Shown: positions 48,644 to 59,010, numbered from the stretch's first letter. The stretch is DNA of 64,000 nucleotides from Nostoc indistinguendum CM1-VF10 (GCA_019359215.1 JAHHHS010000025.1:1-64000), one strand, 5' to 3'. Notes: generated from the sequence alone by a model not told the origin. Translations and numbers: made by a program.

Positions 48644-49246
48644 ATGGCTGCCAAGAAACTTTTGATGCTGGTTGGGGACTATGTAGAAGACTATGAAGTG
48701 ATGGTTCCTTTCCAGGCCTTGCAAATGGTGGGACACACTGTCCATGCAGTTTGCCCAGACAAAAAAGCTGGCGACAAGGTGCGAACAGCAGTTCACGATT
48801 TTGAAGGAGATCAGACTTACAGCGAAAAACCCGGTCACAACTTCACTTTAAATGCCACATTTGCAGAAGTAGAAGCCGCAACCTACGATGCCTTAGTCAT
48901 TCCTGGAGGCCGGGCACCAGAATATATCCGCCTGAATCAGCAGGTGCTAGAAATCACTCGTCACTTTGCCCAAGCGAATAAACCGATTGCTGCCATCTGC
49001 CACGGCTTGCAGTTATTGGCAGCTGCTGATGTCCTGCAAGGCAAAAGATGTACTGGTTACCCTGCTTGTAGCCCAGATGTCAAGAGTGCTGGGGGTATTT
49101 ATATTGATATTCCTGTTGACCAGGCAATAGTTGATGGCAATTTGGTAACAGCACCAGCTTGGCCTGCTCACCCCCATTGGTTGGCAGAATTCCTCACAGT
49201 ACTTGGAACTAAAATTGAACACCCAGAACTAGCTAAAGTTGTTTGA
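48644..49246 (+). CDS. DJ-1/PfpI family protein
   Basis: The product has 200 residues of the class I glutamine amidotransferase-like fold. The nucleophile elbow AICHG (Cys near residue 122), the preceding [12 protein letters not shown] and the Glu near the N-terminus ([10 protein letters not shown]) form the DJ-1/PfpI pattern. Members act as glyoxalases, deglycases, chaperones or peptidases; which one applies here is not clear. It starts 47 bases after the nitrate reductase-associated gene and may be read with it. Confidence 0.88.
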   Translation: MAAKKLLMLVGDYVEDYEVMVPFQALQMVGHTVHAVCPDKKAGDKVRTAVHDFEGDQTYSEKPGHNFTLNATFAEVEAATYDALVIPGGRAPEYIRLNQQVLEITRHFAQANKPIAAICHGLQLLAAADVLQGKRCTGYPACSPDVKSAGGIYIDIPVDQAIVDGNLVTAPAWPAHPHWLAEFLTVLGTKIEHPELAKVV

Positions 49247-49689
49247 GGCAAGATCCCAAAAATCTTTTGGTTCCATCTTCGGGGCAGTTTCTTTCCCTAC
49301 TCCTTGCTCCGAAGGAGATTAGTCAATTATCAGTACTGGCCCACAACAGGCCACTGAAAATTATATATTTTTGGAATAAAACTAAATGCAGTAAAAACTA
49401 CTCTTTTTGATAAATTGCTGTAGGTTAAATTTGTAGCCAGAATCGCAAGAGTACACTACTGATACAATCTGATTTATCCGCCTAACAAACCAGATTTGGG
49501 ACAAAATCTTAGTAAATTGAATACTTATTTACATTAAGTGAAAGAATTTAAAGTTTTGCATTTAGAATTTAAATTTCTTAGCAGTAAGTGAAGCTATAGT
49601 GGATTTAGCAATGCTGCTGTTAATGTGGCTAAGGTTAGTCCTGCTGCCAAATTATGTGAAGAATTAGTTTAGAAACGCACTTCTTATCG
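49247..49689. other. AT-rich spacer before the FHA-PrsW gene
   Basis: No gene or clear repeat seen. It presumably contains the promoter of the following gene. Confidence 0.45.
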
Positions 49690-51072
49690 ATGACAGGCAA
49701 ACACGCAAGACATAATGCATTTCTGCGGCTAGTGTCTGGTAATGGGGCAGCTTCTGGATCAGGATCTCGCTACTCGCTGCCCCCCAGTAAAGAGATGGTA
49801 ATTGGACGCGACCCCAGCTGCCAAGTTGTCTTGGATGCCATGATGTACCGAATGGTATCTCGTCGTCATGCAGTGGTTCGTCCCCTCTCTCTATCGCCAG
49901 ATAGCAAATTCAGCTGGGTGCTTTGTGATTTGAATAGTGCTAATGGCACTTATTTGAATGGACAACGCTTGTATGAATGTCAAGAATTGCACCCAGGCGA
50001 TCGCATTTCTCTAGGTGCTGATGGGCCACAATACGTTTTTGAGTACGAGTATACCTCACTTACCCCGGCGACGACAGTGAACCAAGTTGTGCCACTGCCT
50101 TCGGCGACGAACTACCACGGTCACACACAACTAAAGCAGCCAGATTCTGTTAGCTTCACCCAGCTTTTTCCGATTATTTCCACTGGTAAAGATTTAACTC
50201 GTAAAGCTTATCTCGTACCGGGAATACTGACCGTAATCTTTGTGGTGCTAATGTTTGCTACAGTCGGTCGGCCCCAAGATAATCAAGTGATCGTAGCAAC
50301 TTACATCGCCTTTGCTGCCTACTATTTTGTTTACCAACTTTGCGGCAAACAGAAGCCTTGGTGGGTGCTAATGGCTGCGGCATTGAGTACGATACTGATT
50401 TTAATAAGTCCGGTGTTGGATCTATTTATCTTTGTGTTTCGCACCGTTCTACCTGGAAACTTGTCCTCACCCCAAGAATCAATTACCTTCACAGAGTTGC
50501 TGGTGCGGATGTTTTTTGGCGCTGGGCTGATGGAGGAATTACTCAAGGCATTACCTATAATCGGTGCACATTTTATCGGCAGTGGATTACCTTCACCTTG
50601 GCGGGAACGGATTGGGGTCTTGGAACCTCTAGATGGTATTCTCTTGGGAACGGCTTCTGCTGTAGGCTTCACTTTACTGGAAACTCTCGGACAGTATGTG
50701 CCAGATATCACTCAAAATGTCACGCAACAGGTGGGTATAGGCGCTGCTGGTCAACTGGCGGGTTTACAACTGCTAATTCCGCGAATTTTAGGCTCTGTAG
50801 CTGGACACATGGCTTATAGTGGCTACCTGGGTTATTTTATCGGGCTGGCTGTTCTCAAACCCAGTAGAAGTTGGCAAATTCTTTCTATTGGTTATCTTAG
50901 TGCTTCTGCTCTTCACGCTCTATGGAATGCTACAGGATCAATCAATGCATTGTTATTGGTAGTTGTTGGAGTGTTATCTTACGCCTTTTTGATGGCGGCA
51001 ATTCTCAAGGCCCGGGCGCTCTCACCAACACGATCACAAAATTTTGCTACCCGATTTCTTGGCCCAAAATAA
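49690..51072 (+). CDS. FHA domain fused to a PrsW-type intramembrane protease
   Basis: The product has 460 residues. Residues about 27-120 form a forkhead-associated domain (VIGRDPSCQVVLD, SRRHAVV, NSANGTYLNGQ), which binds phosphothreonine. The rest has about eight helices and the PrsW (CPBP/Abi-related glutamic protease) motifs: MEELLKALP with the Glu pair, GFTLLETLG, HMAYSGYLGYF and HALWN. It is probably a phosphorylation-controlled membrane protease. The following minus-strand genes also encode FHA, CHAT and PP2C modules. The substrate is unknown. Confidence 0.85.
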   Translation: MTGKHARHNAFLRLVSGNGAASGSGSRYSLPPSKEMVIGRDPSCQVVLDAMMYRMVSRRHAVVRPLSLSPDSKFSWVLCDLNSANGTYLNGQRLYECQELHPGDRISLGADGPQYVFEYEYTSLTPATTVNQVVPLPSATNYHGHTQLKQPDSVSFTQLFPIISTGKDLTRKAYLVPGILTVIFVVLMFATVGRPQDNQVIVATYIAFAAYYFVYQLCGKQKPWWVLMAAALSTILILISPVLDLFIFVFRTVLPGNLSSPQESITFTELLVRMFFGAGLMEELLKALPIIGAHFIGSGLPSPWRERIGVLEPLDGILLGTASAVGFTLLETLGQYVPDITQNVTQQVGIGAAGQLAGLQLLIPRILGSVAGHMAYSGYLGYFIGLAVLKPSRSWQILSIGYLSASALHALWNATGSINALLLVVVGVLSYAFLMAAILKARALSPTRSQNFATRFLGPK

Positions 51073-51303
51073 AAAATGGAAAGGGAAAACGAAGAAAATA
51101 ACCCTTGACTTTTGAATATTTATATCTTTGGATAGATGGCCTAATCTGACAGTTAGCTTAAATGTTACTTAAAGTTCACTATACAAAAAAATTGAAAATT
51201 AGTGGATGCTCAAAACCGCAGCTCAAAGTTTATCAGCCGTTATCAGCAGATAAATATGCCTGCCCCTGAAATTTATGTAGAAAAGATAGACAGTTAGCTC
51301 AAG

Positions 51304-51951
51304 TTATGCTTCAGACTGAGACTTGTTGATTTCATTGAAAGCATAGGAAGCGATCGCTAAACTAACCTTTGCTTTCTCTACTTCTGATAAAGCTGTCCAC
51401 TCCGTATCTTGAAGACTACTGAGCGCAGATGCTGCGTTTTGCGATTCACTACTTCGCATCGCGTAAGCAAAAGGACGAGCCAAAACTAAAAGATCCTCGG
51501 TTCCCCAATTTGGTAGTACTGTCTGAACACACTCAACCAGTTGTTCACTGATTGATTGCTGGGCAGCTAGAATTTCAGCAGCCTTGATGGCGATGGTCTT
51601 GAGCAATGCTTGGGGGACACAGGCGGCAAAAGTAGCACATAATGTTTCTTGAAGATTAAGCACTACTGACTGTTGTAGATTGTGATTGTACTCTGGTGTA
51701 GAAGTAATACCAGACCAAAGCATATCTAGATTATTATAAAAATCTTGCGATCGCGTTGTCAGTTCTTCGTCAAGCAAATCTTGCATTCCGAACTGTTGTT
51801 CTAATTCCTGAAAATAAGCTTCTGACTCTTCATCAGCTGGATTCCAGGGATAGGTAGCATCGTCTGGTTCCAGTAGGGCTTCTAATAACTCTAAATCTAC
51901 TTGAGATGGCAAAGAAGAGAAAGTATCTGAGCCGTTAATCTTATTAGCCAT
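51304..51951 (-). CDS. Hypothetical protein of the FHA/CHAT/PP2C group
   Basis: The product has 215 residues, acidic, and mainly helical by appearance, without a signal peptide or membrane segment. The N-terminal third is Glu/Asp-rich (LELLEALLEPDD, DEESEAYFQELEQQF). I recognise no domain. It lies downstream of the CHAT-FHA gene on the same strand with a 149-base gap, so it may belong to that unit. Function unknown. Confidence 0.65.
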   Translation of the reverse strand: MANKINGSDTFSSLPSQVDLELLEALLEPDDATYPWNPADEESEAYFQELEQQFGMQDLLDEELTTRSQDFYNNLDMLWSGITSTPEYNHNLQQSVVLNLQETLCATFAACVPQALLKTIAIKAAEILAAQQSISEQLVECVQTVLPNWGTEDLLVLARPFAYAMRSSESQNAASALSSLQDTEWTALSEVEKAKVSLAIASYAFNEINKSQSEA

Positions 51952-52100
51952 TGTTTTATTTCCTCACAATTATTTATTTGGTAGTATTGACAGCTACAAT
52001 TCCTAAGAAGAGATTTCCGCAAAAACAGTTGAATTTTTCTACAGTAAAAATAGATTTTAAAGGCTGATGCTAAAGGCTCAAATCCTTTTCTGCAATTGTG

Positions 52101-53681
52101 CTAGGAGTCTTCAATAATAAACTCCCAGGTTTCACCTCTAGCACTTCCAAACTTTAACTGCATCCCCGATTTCAAGGGGACTTCCTCTCGGAGGATTTGT
52201 TGCCAACCATTAGGGCCTAAAAACCAGGTTGTCCCGTAGGTCGAAAAATCTTGCAAGTAATAACTTCGCACCAACGTAGCATCAGTAAGGATATTACGGC
52301 AGAAGATTTCGGCGTGACGTTTAGATACAGATGGTTCGGGGATGACAATATCATTGTCTTTTGTGCGCCCGATGCGGGTGACTCCATTACGCAGCAACCA
52401 GGTTTTACCTTTTGGAGCAAGCGATCGCAAAGTTGCAGTCGGAAGGGAGGAACCTATATCAGGAATGGCTGTGTCTGGTAGCTCAGTAATACCTTCATCC
52501 AGATTCTTAACCAGTTCGCCATTAAAATCTGGATGCAGGTAGAGAACAGGCAAAGTCCAAGCAGGTTGATTAAATTTATACAGTGTTAACAACTCTTGCC
52601 TAGCCTGTGCTACGGCTTCATCAATTGGTTTGTGCGATCGCAAAGCTTCGGTAAAGGCTTGAATAAAGCTGTGGCTTTCGTGGTCTGCGATTTCATCGCG
52701 CATCCCCAAAACCGCAGGCACACCATGACGAATCAGCACTTCTGCTAAACTGCTGGCAGGTATAGCTTGATGATTGATAGAAGCTGGTTGTGCGCCCCAA
52801 CAGGCGTTAAAAACCGCTAACTTCACGCCGGTACGGGTCAATACTTGAGCCAATTCTATCCCATTCAGGGGCATATCTGAGCGCAAAAACAGTAACCCAC
52901 CATCTGGGTCTGGCAAACCATGTCCAGCGTAAAAGAAAACATTGTATGCTCTAGTTTCTAATTCTTGAATCAACTCCTGTGGAGTTGGTTGTAGGAGTTG
53001 ATTCACTATACAAGGTGCATATCTTTGGGAATTACCACCCACAGAAGTATCTGCAAGAGTTTGCTGTAAGATCGCAGCTTCTTCTTCGAGTTCCAACTTG
53101 TCGTCATGACCTAAAACCAGCAGGATACTTAAAGCTTGGTCAGTTCGCAAATACGGTAAGGGGTCAACTTCACTGCTGGTGCGACTAAATAGCAAATCTT
53201 GGGAGAGAGACATAGCCGATTGACCAGGCTCACGCTGCATAATTTCCCAAGGGAGAGCGATCAAATCCGGGTCGCGGATTTCTAGTCGGAAGCGCAAACG
53301 TGTATGCTGACCCATAGCAATACCCCGACTGCGTTCTAGACTACCGAGAATTTGCCCGTCGAATATCCAGCGCCATAAATTCATTCCCAAGTATTGCATC
53401 AGACGACTGCTGTAGGGGCCAGTGGTTTGACCTGAAGGGGGAGAAATCCAATCTATTGGGAATGGGTTGGACTTTTGAGATGTTGAGTTTGGGGAAATAT
53501 CTAAATGACTATGACCAGCAAACATCTGCTGCCATTCTTGCCAGACTTGATTGAGTTCATCAGGCCATACAGAGTCACGTAAAACGTAGCCACTGGGATA
53601 GGGAGCTTTGACCACCCAAATAGCGAAATTATCAGTGCCAGTGTTTAGGAGACGGGCGATCGCCAAATTCAGGGATGGCAT
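52101..53681 (-). CDS. CHAT protease domain fused to a C-terminal FHA domain
   Basis: The product has 526 residues. A ~100-residue N-terminal part is followed by a CHAT (caspase HetF-associated with TPRs) domain with the catalytic His in VFFYAGHG and the catalytic Cys in VFNACWGAQ, then a linker and a C-terminal FHA domain (about 425-520; ITRIGRTKDNDIVI, SVSKRHAEIF). It should be a cysteine protease whose activity or location depends on a phosphorylated partner. It lies between a PP2C phosphatase gene upstream and the 215-residue gene downstream on the same strand. Confidence 0.88.
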   Translation of the reverse strand: MPSLNLAIARLLNTGTDNFAIWVVKAPYPSGYVLRDSVWPDELNQVWQEWQQMFAGHSHLDISPNSTSQKSNPFPIDWISPPSGQTTGPYSSRLMQYLGMNLWRWIFDGQILGSLERSRGIAMGQHTRLRFRLEIRDPDLIALPWEIMQREPGQSAMSLSQDLLFSRTSSEVDPLPYLRTDQALSILLVLGHDDKLELEEEAAILQQTLADTSVGGNSQRYAPCIVNQLLQPTPQELIQELETRAYNVFFYAGHGLPDPDGGLLFLRSDMPLNGIELAQVLTRTGVKLAVFNACWGAQPASINHQAIPASSLAEVLIRHGVPAVLGMRDEIADHESHSFIQAFTEALRSHKPIDEAVAQARQELLTLYKFNQPAWTLPVLYLHPDFNGELVKNLDEGITELPDTAIPDIGSSLPTATLRSLAPKGKTWLLRNGVTRIGRTKDNDIVIPEPSVSKRHAEIFCRNILTDATLVRSYYLQDFSTYGTTWFLGPNGWQQILREEVPLKSGMQLKFGSARGETWEFIIEDS

Positions 53682-53827
53682 GGATTCATTAAATTAAAAT
53701 TTAAAACAAATAATTTCAAATAAGAATTCTCCAAGGTTAAAACTTTTTACTTTTTTACCTTGTAAGTTTTACTTTGATTGTTACCTGATTATTATTCCAG
53801 GTTTTTACCAGTTTAACGAGTATTCGA

Positions 53828-56107
53828 TTAAGTTGGACTGGTGTTAGGTGTAGGTGATTGAATCGCTGGCGGTTGTGTGTCGGTTGTACATGGACTTTTT
53901 ACATCTGATTGTAAAACAGAGACACCAAAGCGTTTCAGTTGGGATAACAGCAATACTGGTTTCTCTTCCGGCAAAGGTTTTGAATTTGATGAAACAGAGG
54001 AAGTTCCTGGGGGATTATTACTATTAGCTGAAGTTTGCGTGCTTTTATCTGGACATACTCGCATAGACACCAAAAAATCCCCAGAAGCTGGTTTAGAATT
54101 TGGTTTTATGTTGATAACTTCTAAAAAAGCTCTAGGGGGAAGTGATTGGTTGTTTCCCAAGGATATTTGATTGTTGGTTTGAATAACCCAACCACGAGAA
54201 AGATTAGCAAGCGATCGCGCTGCGGGTGTTGCTTCGATGGTAGGATTTTGAGTTTGTAATGGATTGGAAAAAATTGGCGATCGCCCTGATTGTGATCGCA
54301 GTTGCTTAACAAACAATCCTAAAGAACCTGCTGCTACTACAAATATTAACGGAACAATCCACTGTAACGGTAGACTAGGAGTTCTCGCAGACTCAGTGTC
54401 TGGAATCACCTGAGTTTTGTGGTTTGGGCTACCTAAAAGTGTCGCATCAGGCTTTCTGGATGCCAAATCAACAGTTTTGGCAGAATAACTCTCTGGAATT
54501 ACGGCTTTGATGGTGATTTCTGGTTCCCAGTATTGGACTTGATAATGAACTAAAGCGATGGTGACATTATCGTGTCCATTCTTCGTGTTAGCGATTTCGA
54601 TTAATCTATCCGCAACATTTGTTATATTTGTTTCCCCAGCTAGAATCGGCAAGATTTCTGTTTCCCAATATTCCTCCACCCGATCAAAATCACTCAACCC
54701 ATCGGATGTGAGCAGAAAAACAGCATCTTCGTCGAGCATAAACCGTGCAGATGTGGGGTGCAATGAAGTACTAGGACCCATGCCCAAAGCCTGGACAAGA
54801 GAGCCAGCAGCACTTTGTTGTACAGCTTCACGGTAAATGGCATAGCCTAAACGCACCTCACGGGAAGCAACATCATCGTCTAGGGTTACTTGATAACAGC
54901 CGTGACGGGTAATCCAGTAAGCACGACTATCACCGACGTGGGTAATGTACATTTCATGAGCAACAGGCAATGCCATTACTAAAGTCGTACCCATCCGTTG
55001 ACGACCTTGGCGATTTTCACCGTCATTGCGCTGACTAATTTTGTCATTGGCAATTGCCACTGCCTTTTCTAAGTCATTCAGTAGCAGTGAGGGGTCTATG
55101 TGGTCGTAGGGAACTTTTGTGAGTTGCTGTACCTGCTGCTGGATTGTTTCAATGGCTAAATTTGATGCGACATTGCCACCTTCGTGTCCACCGATGCCAT
55201 CACAGACAATTGCTAAGGCTGTTGACTGCGGTGGTTTGCTCACTAGAGTTCCACTGGGTGGGCTACAAGCATCTTCGTTACGTTGGCGGCTTGGCCCAGT
55301 ATCGGTTTTGGTGATAATTTTGATTGTGGGTGTTTGCGATCGCCCTAATTGTGCTAGTCCCTGGTCTAAAACTGCAATTAATTGATCAGTTGAATTAATC
55401 TTTCCCTGAACTAAAGAAAGGCTAATGTGTTCAACAAATTCACCTATGGCTGGTTTAGCACCACTAACCAACTGCTGCCAAAATTGACCTAATTGGGGCA
55501 ATTCTGGTAATATTGCTGCGTCGAAACGCAATTCTAATAAACGGACTAATGATCCTTCTACCCGTAATACATCTGAGTCAAGCAAGCTAGAGACGACACC
55601 TTCACTTGCAAGAGGTTGCCACAAATGAGCTATTTGCCATAACCAATTGAGCTGGCGCATCGATGTAGCATCACGCCAAGCGGTGGTTAAATCGTTGCCC
55701 AAACGCACTTGTTGGATTTTTTCATCTACTAATAGTGGAGGTTTTTCTAAAAGTAATATTTCTCGATGGGAGGGGCCGTCAGCGAGAAAAAGCACTCCAT
55801 ATACCTGCGGTACGTTTAAACGGTAGGGAACCAGTCTCAGGTAAGCTTTTAGAGGCTGTAAATGATCTACTTCAGGTGTTAAAGCTAATAAACCTGGCTT
55901 CGTATCTAAAAGAACAAATTTATCAATAACTAAATAGCGGTCGGCTAATATTTCTCCAGGACTACCCACACTCGGACCATCTACCACAGCCCAGAGGTAA
56001 TTTTTGGGTAGGGGCGTGGAACATCGCTGGCAAAACTTGTGAGTCAGGGGGTTGGCAGCCTGACAATTTTCATTTGGACAGTAGAGCGTTGCCGCGTCAT
56101 TTTCCAT
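53828..56107 (-). CDS. PP2C phosphatase with zinc ribbon, kinase-like part and a membrane helix
   Basis: The product has 759 residues. Residues 10-29 hold a zinc ribbon (CX4C and CX2C). Residues about 50-250 start with GEILADRYLVIDKF, which resembles the first strands of a protein-kinase N-lobe, but no catalytic loop is seen. Residues 264-520 are a PP2C phosphatase with RQRNEDA, VCDGIGGHEGG, THVGDSRAYWI, LTSDGLSDF and GHDNVTIALV, so the metal-binding Asp residues are present. A transmembrane helix lies at about 581-603, followed by a Ser/Asn/Pro-rich outer tail. It probably removes phosphate from proteins read by the neighbouring FHA domains. Confidence 0.88.
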   Translation of the reverse strand: MENDAATLYCPNENCQAANPLTHKFCQRCSTPLPKNYLWAVVDGPSVGSPGEILADRYLVIDKFVLLDTKPGLLALTPEVDHLQPLKAYLRLVPYRLNVPQVYGVLFLADGPSHREILLLEKPPLLVDEKIQQVRLGNDLTTAWRDATSMRQLNWLWQIAHLWQPLASEGVVSSLLDSDVLRVEGSLVRLLELRFDAAILPELPQLGQFWQQLVSGAKPAIGEFVEHISLSLVQGKINSTDQLIAVLDQGLAQLGRSQTPTIKIITKTDTGPSRQRNEDACSPPSGTLVSKPPQSTALAIVCDGIGGHEGGNVASNLAIETIQQQVQQLTKVPYDHIDPSLLLNDLEKAVAIANDKISQRNDGENRQGRQRMGTTLVMALPVAHEMYITHVGDSRAYWITRHGCYQVTLDDDVASREVRLGYAIYREAVQQSAAGSLVQALGMGPSTSLHPTSARFMLDEDAVFLLTSDGLSDFDRVEEYWETEILPILAGETNITNVADRLIEIANTKNGHDNVTIALVHYQVQYWEPEITIKAVIPESYSAKTVDLASRKPDATLLGSPNHKTQVIPDTESARTPSLPLQWIVPLIFVVAAGSLGLFVKQLRSQSGRSPIFSNPLQTQNPTIEATPAARSLANLSRGWVIQTNNQISLGNNQSLPPRAFLEVINIKPNSKPASGDFLVSMRVCPDKSTQTSANSNNPPGTSSVSSNSKPLPEEKPVLLLSQLKRFGVSVLQSDVKSPCTTDTQPPAIQSPTPNTSPT

Positions 56108-56698
56108 AGTTTTCGCACCGGGAAGCGATTGGCAATTTCTTTAACAGCATTATTCGGAACAATCTAGACCGCTCATCTTTCTTAAACTTCACGTACCCAG
56201 ACTTTAGATGATGATTTTAGCTAGCGGATATCAGCAGGTGCTAATACTTATTTATCTAAAGAATACGCTCCTAAGTCAACCCTACAGCCTCATCATAGCT
56301 TCTATTGCTCTGTGACTCTCCATCGCTAAAGCAACTAACTCCAACCCTGTTACCAAAGCATAACCCAAGCATAACTGCGCCCCAAGCTTTTGCTGAATTT
56401 CTCGATCATCAAGAGGCAGATAATGTTGGTATTTATTTAGTTTATAAGTAGGATAGCAACAATTAACTTTAATTAAGAATTAAGATAATTTAAATGTACT
56501 TTTGGCAAAAGTACCTGACGAATAAAGTGACTTTAGAAATTTTGTAATTTTGGCATTGCATAGTTGCGGGATGATTTGGCAACTTCTAAAATTCCTCCCC
56601 TGCTTCCCCTGCTTGCCCCAATTCATCCCACTGTCCTGGAACGCCGTAATTTTGTTTCCGGGTTCGTCTTTGGGGAAATCGCAAAGCTTTACAGAGGG
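56108..56698. other. Spacer upstream of the PP2C gene
   Basis: No gene seen. It includes pyrimidine-rich CCCCTGCTTCCCCTGCTTGCC repeat sequence (about 56596-56615), the complement of the purine-rich repeats found elsewhere. Confidence 0.45.
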
Positions 56699-56723
56699 CA
56701 TTCCCAGCCTCTGGCTGGGAATG
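56699..56723. repeat. Perfect hairpin CATTCCCAGCC type
   Basis: 11-base arms CATTCCCAGCC and GGCTGGGAATG around TCT. Ten bases before the MITE-like element. A common dispersed palindrome form. Confidence 0.65.
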
Positions 56724-56732
56724 AGGCACTAG

Positions 56733-56873
56733 CTACGGTGTACACACATCTCTACACACGATACAAAACATCGTGTGATCCTCCTAAGTCACCCTTAGAA
56801 AGGGGACTTTGAGATTTATTGCCCCCTTTTTTAAGGAAGGTTGGGGGGATCAGAAACTGTGTGTACACTGTAG
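56733..56873. mobile_element. 141-bp MITE-like element
   Basis: Terminal inverted repeats of 16 bases with one mismatch: CTACGGTGTACACACA at 56733-56748 and TGTGTGTACACTGTAG at 56858-56873. Internal arms GATCCTCC (about 56777) and GGGGGGATC (about 56843-56851), with CCCTTAGAAAGGGG and CCCCCTTTTTTAAGG blocks, would fold into a long hairpin. It has no coding capacity, so it would need a transposase elsewhere. A related end is at 7564-7579. Confidence 0.75.
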
Positions 56874-56951
56874 TTTTGGGGAAGGGGGAGAATTCAGAGG
56901 CTCTCTTTTTATAAAAGAGAGGTCAGAATATGAAGTTGACATTGCGTGAGC

Positions 56952-57311
56952 TTATTGTTTGTCGTCAATTGCAACTTGGGGGACTCCCATGCTGTAGTTG
57001 GTAACACGGGCAGAAAGATTGTAGCTGATTTCCCCAAGTTGTAGGAGCGATCGCAGATAATGTTCTAAGTCTGACCCAACACGGCGCAAGTTATAGTCTG
57101 TGAGGTCTGCGCCACTAGATGCTTCTACTAGTTCATCAAATTTTCGATAAACTTTTTGCAGCGCATCTTCATTCCAGTTAAATTCGTTATCTGGGTCAAC
57201 ATCTAACGTTAAGACCTGTTGACTTGGAACCAGTTCGCCATCCCGGTCAATTTCACCTGCAAAAATGCGGATATGCCGGGTTGTGGACTTGAGCAGCATC
57301 GGGTTATCCAT
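56952..57311 (-). CDS. ndhM: NAD(P)H-quinone oxidoreductase subunit M
   Basis: The product has 119 residues, the expected size for NdhM, a peripheral subunit of the photosynthetic NDH-1 complex that functions in cyclic electron flow, respiration and CO2 uptake at thylakoids. The conserved STTRHIRIFAGEI, DVDPDNEFNW and SYNLSARVTNYSMG segments are present. No other ndh gene is adjacent, as is common for this subunit. The product lacks a signal or membrane segment. Confidence 0.95.
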   Translation of the reverse strand: MDNPMLLKSTTRHIRIFAGEIDRDGELVPSQQVLTLDVDPDNEFNWNEDALQKVYRKFDELVEASSGADLTDYNLRRVGSDLEHYLRSLLQLGEISYNLSARVTNYSMGVPQVAIDDKQ

Positions 57312-58187
57312 AAAAGGGTGTAAGATTTGGGTGGATTACACTGAAATTATTGTAAACGCTATATTCAAGCGTGAATGCTCTCAATCTACAAGCTTTGAAA
57401 GCAATTTCAAAAGGGTATATTGAATGGGCATAAGTAAAAATATCACCTCTACTGATGAACTTGCTACTTCTGTTAGGAGTTGAAGATAAATTTAGTTGCT
57501 AGTACTGACAGTAGTCTAATTATTTTTCTGTAAAAATTACTGGTTGGAGTATTTTTATTTGGCGTATACAGACAAGTCTAAGCGCTGTGCCAGTCTTACC
57601 TAAAGCTAAGATTTTTGTACTCAATCAAGCATAGAAGGCAGTAGGGCAGGGCGTTCGGCAAGAATAATTTAATCTATGTACATTTTTTTATGGGTAACAA
57701 AAATCTTTATCTTAATAATTATGCTGATTAATTTCTCCGGAATTTTATGTTGAAAAAAACGCACATCAAGTAATATTACTGAATAGCGCTACATCGACCT
57801 CTGGGTTTAGTAAACTCAAAAAAATTAAGCGGTTTCACTTACGTATAAACACCAAAATTCAAGTAACAAGTCCAACTGTGATTGACGTTAACATAAAGTT
57901 GGTGTAAAAAGCTTTAAAAAGGTCGAACAACTTCTTACAGAAACTTTATTGTGTAGAATCTTAAAAACTGAATAATGGTTATGGCTTACCATTAAGCTAC
58001 ATCCGGCACAAGAACATCAAAATCTAGCTTGAAAATAAAACACAGGAGACTGAAATGGAATACAAAGGTGATTGATGAAGAAAAATTCTTAATTCAAGCA
58101 CTTTGGATTCAAAGAAGATATAAAGAATTTTGCTGGGCATCTACCTCCTTACCCTCATGACCACCAAGTAAAGGAATCTCAATAGCT
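57312..58187. other. AT-rich spacer, no gene seen
   Basis: About 880 bases without credible coding sequence. The last part (AAGGAAT about 58170) is the ribosome-binding site of the following gene. Confidence 0.45.
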
Positions 58188-58472
58188 ATGAACTCCAAAG
58201 CATTACCACGCCAGATAAATAATCTCGAAGTAGGTGTTTATGAGTGCGAAATCCATCTCAAATTTCGGTTGATTGAGGAAAAGAGTCTATTAGGCGATCG
58301 CGAACAACTGTTACAGGTATTACTTGATGCCTTGACTGAGGGTTCTGACGACTTTCTAGAGACGCTGCAAGCCTCCGTTAAAGCGCAAGAAGTATCAGAA
58401 TTTAAAGCCTCACCTCAAATGCGACGTCAGCTGATGCGTTTACGTAATGCTGCTGAAAATCCCCAAACTTAA
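58188..58472 (+). CDS. Conserved small hypothetical protein
   Basis: The product has 94 residues. An N-terminal half with likely beta strands (VGVYECEIHLKFRLIEE) is followed by helices containing DREQLLQVLLDALTEGSDDFLETLQ and MRRQLMRLRNA. It looks like the small soluble proteins conserved among filamentous cyanobacteria, but I cannot name a family. A good AAGGAAT ribosome site supports translation. It stands alone, so context gives no further hint. Confidence 0.65.
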   Translation: MNSKALPRQINNLEVGVYECEIHLKFRLIEEKSLLGDREQLLQVLLDALTEGSDDFLETLQASVKAQEVSEFKASPQMRRQLMRLRNAAENPQT

Positions 58473-58988
58473 AGGTGTAATTTAAGTAGTGAAAAAACAT
58501 GAATTGGGTATCAAATCAAATGTTGATCCCATAGCCCCGTTGCAATAAAAACTAAGCAGCAAATAGAATTCATAAAATATTGTGATTTCTAGTTTGTGAA
58601 AGTCTTATTTAGCAGCACGAAGTCCCAGGAACAGTTTCCTCTATTAAAAACTTTGTAGCAAAGGGTACTGGTAGAATCTGAAAGCAAATTCAGCCGGGTG
58701 CATTTTACCGAGTTTTTATCAAGACATTGTAGGAAGAACAAAACCCTGTGTCTTTACAGATGGGGAATTGGACAACAGGCGCGAATTCAATGAAAGCCTA
58801 AAAGGCCAAAGTGAAAATAAATAACTTACTTTTAGCTTTTTACTTTAGCTAAGTGCCTGATTTGCTGAAATACTTATGTTTTATCTGTCACTGGTAATAG
58901 GTCATGGTTTAGCAACCAGTTACCTATTACCCATATCAAAAAAACATTTAACGAAGAGGACGCAAAGAGGAGGGCAGGGAGCAGGGAG
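58473..58988. other. Spacer with purine-rich repeat at its end
   Basis: No gene seen. The last 20 bases (GAGGGCAGGGAGCAGGGAGC) are a purine-rich repeat like that inside narB. Confidence 0.5.
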
Positions 58989-59010
58989 CATGGGAGAATA
59001 TTCTCCCATG
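58989..59010. repeat. 22-base perfect palindrome
   Basis: CATGGGAGAAT and ATTCTCCCATG meet with no spacer. It lies 15 bases beyond the stop codon of the minus-strand response regulator gene and may end its transcript, although no T-run follows. Confidence 0.6.
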
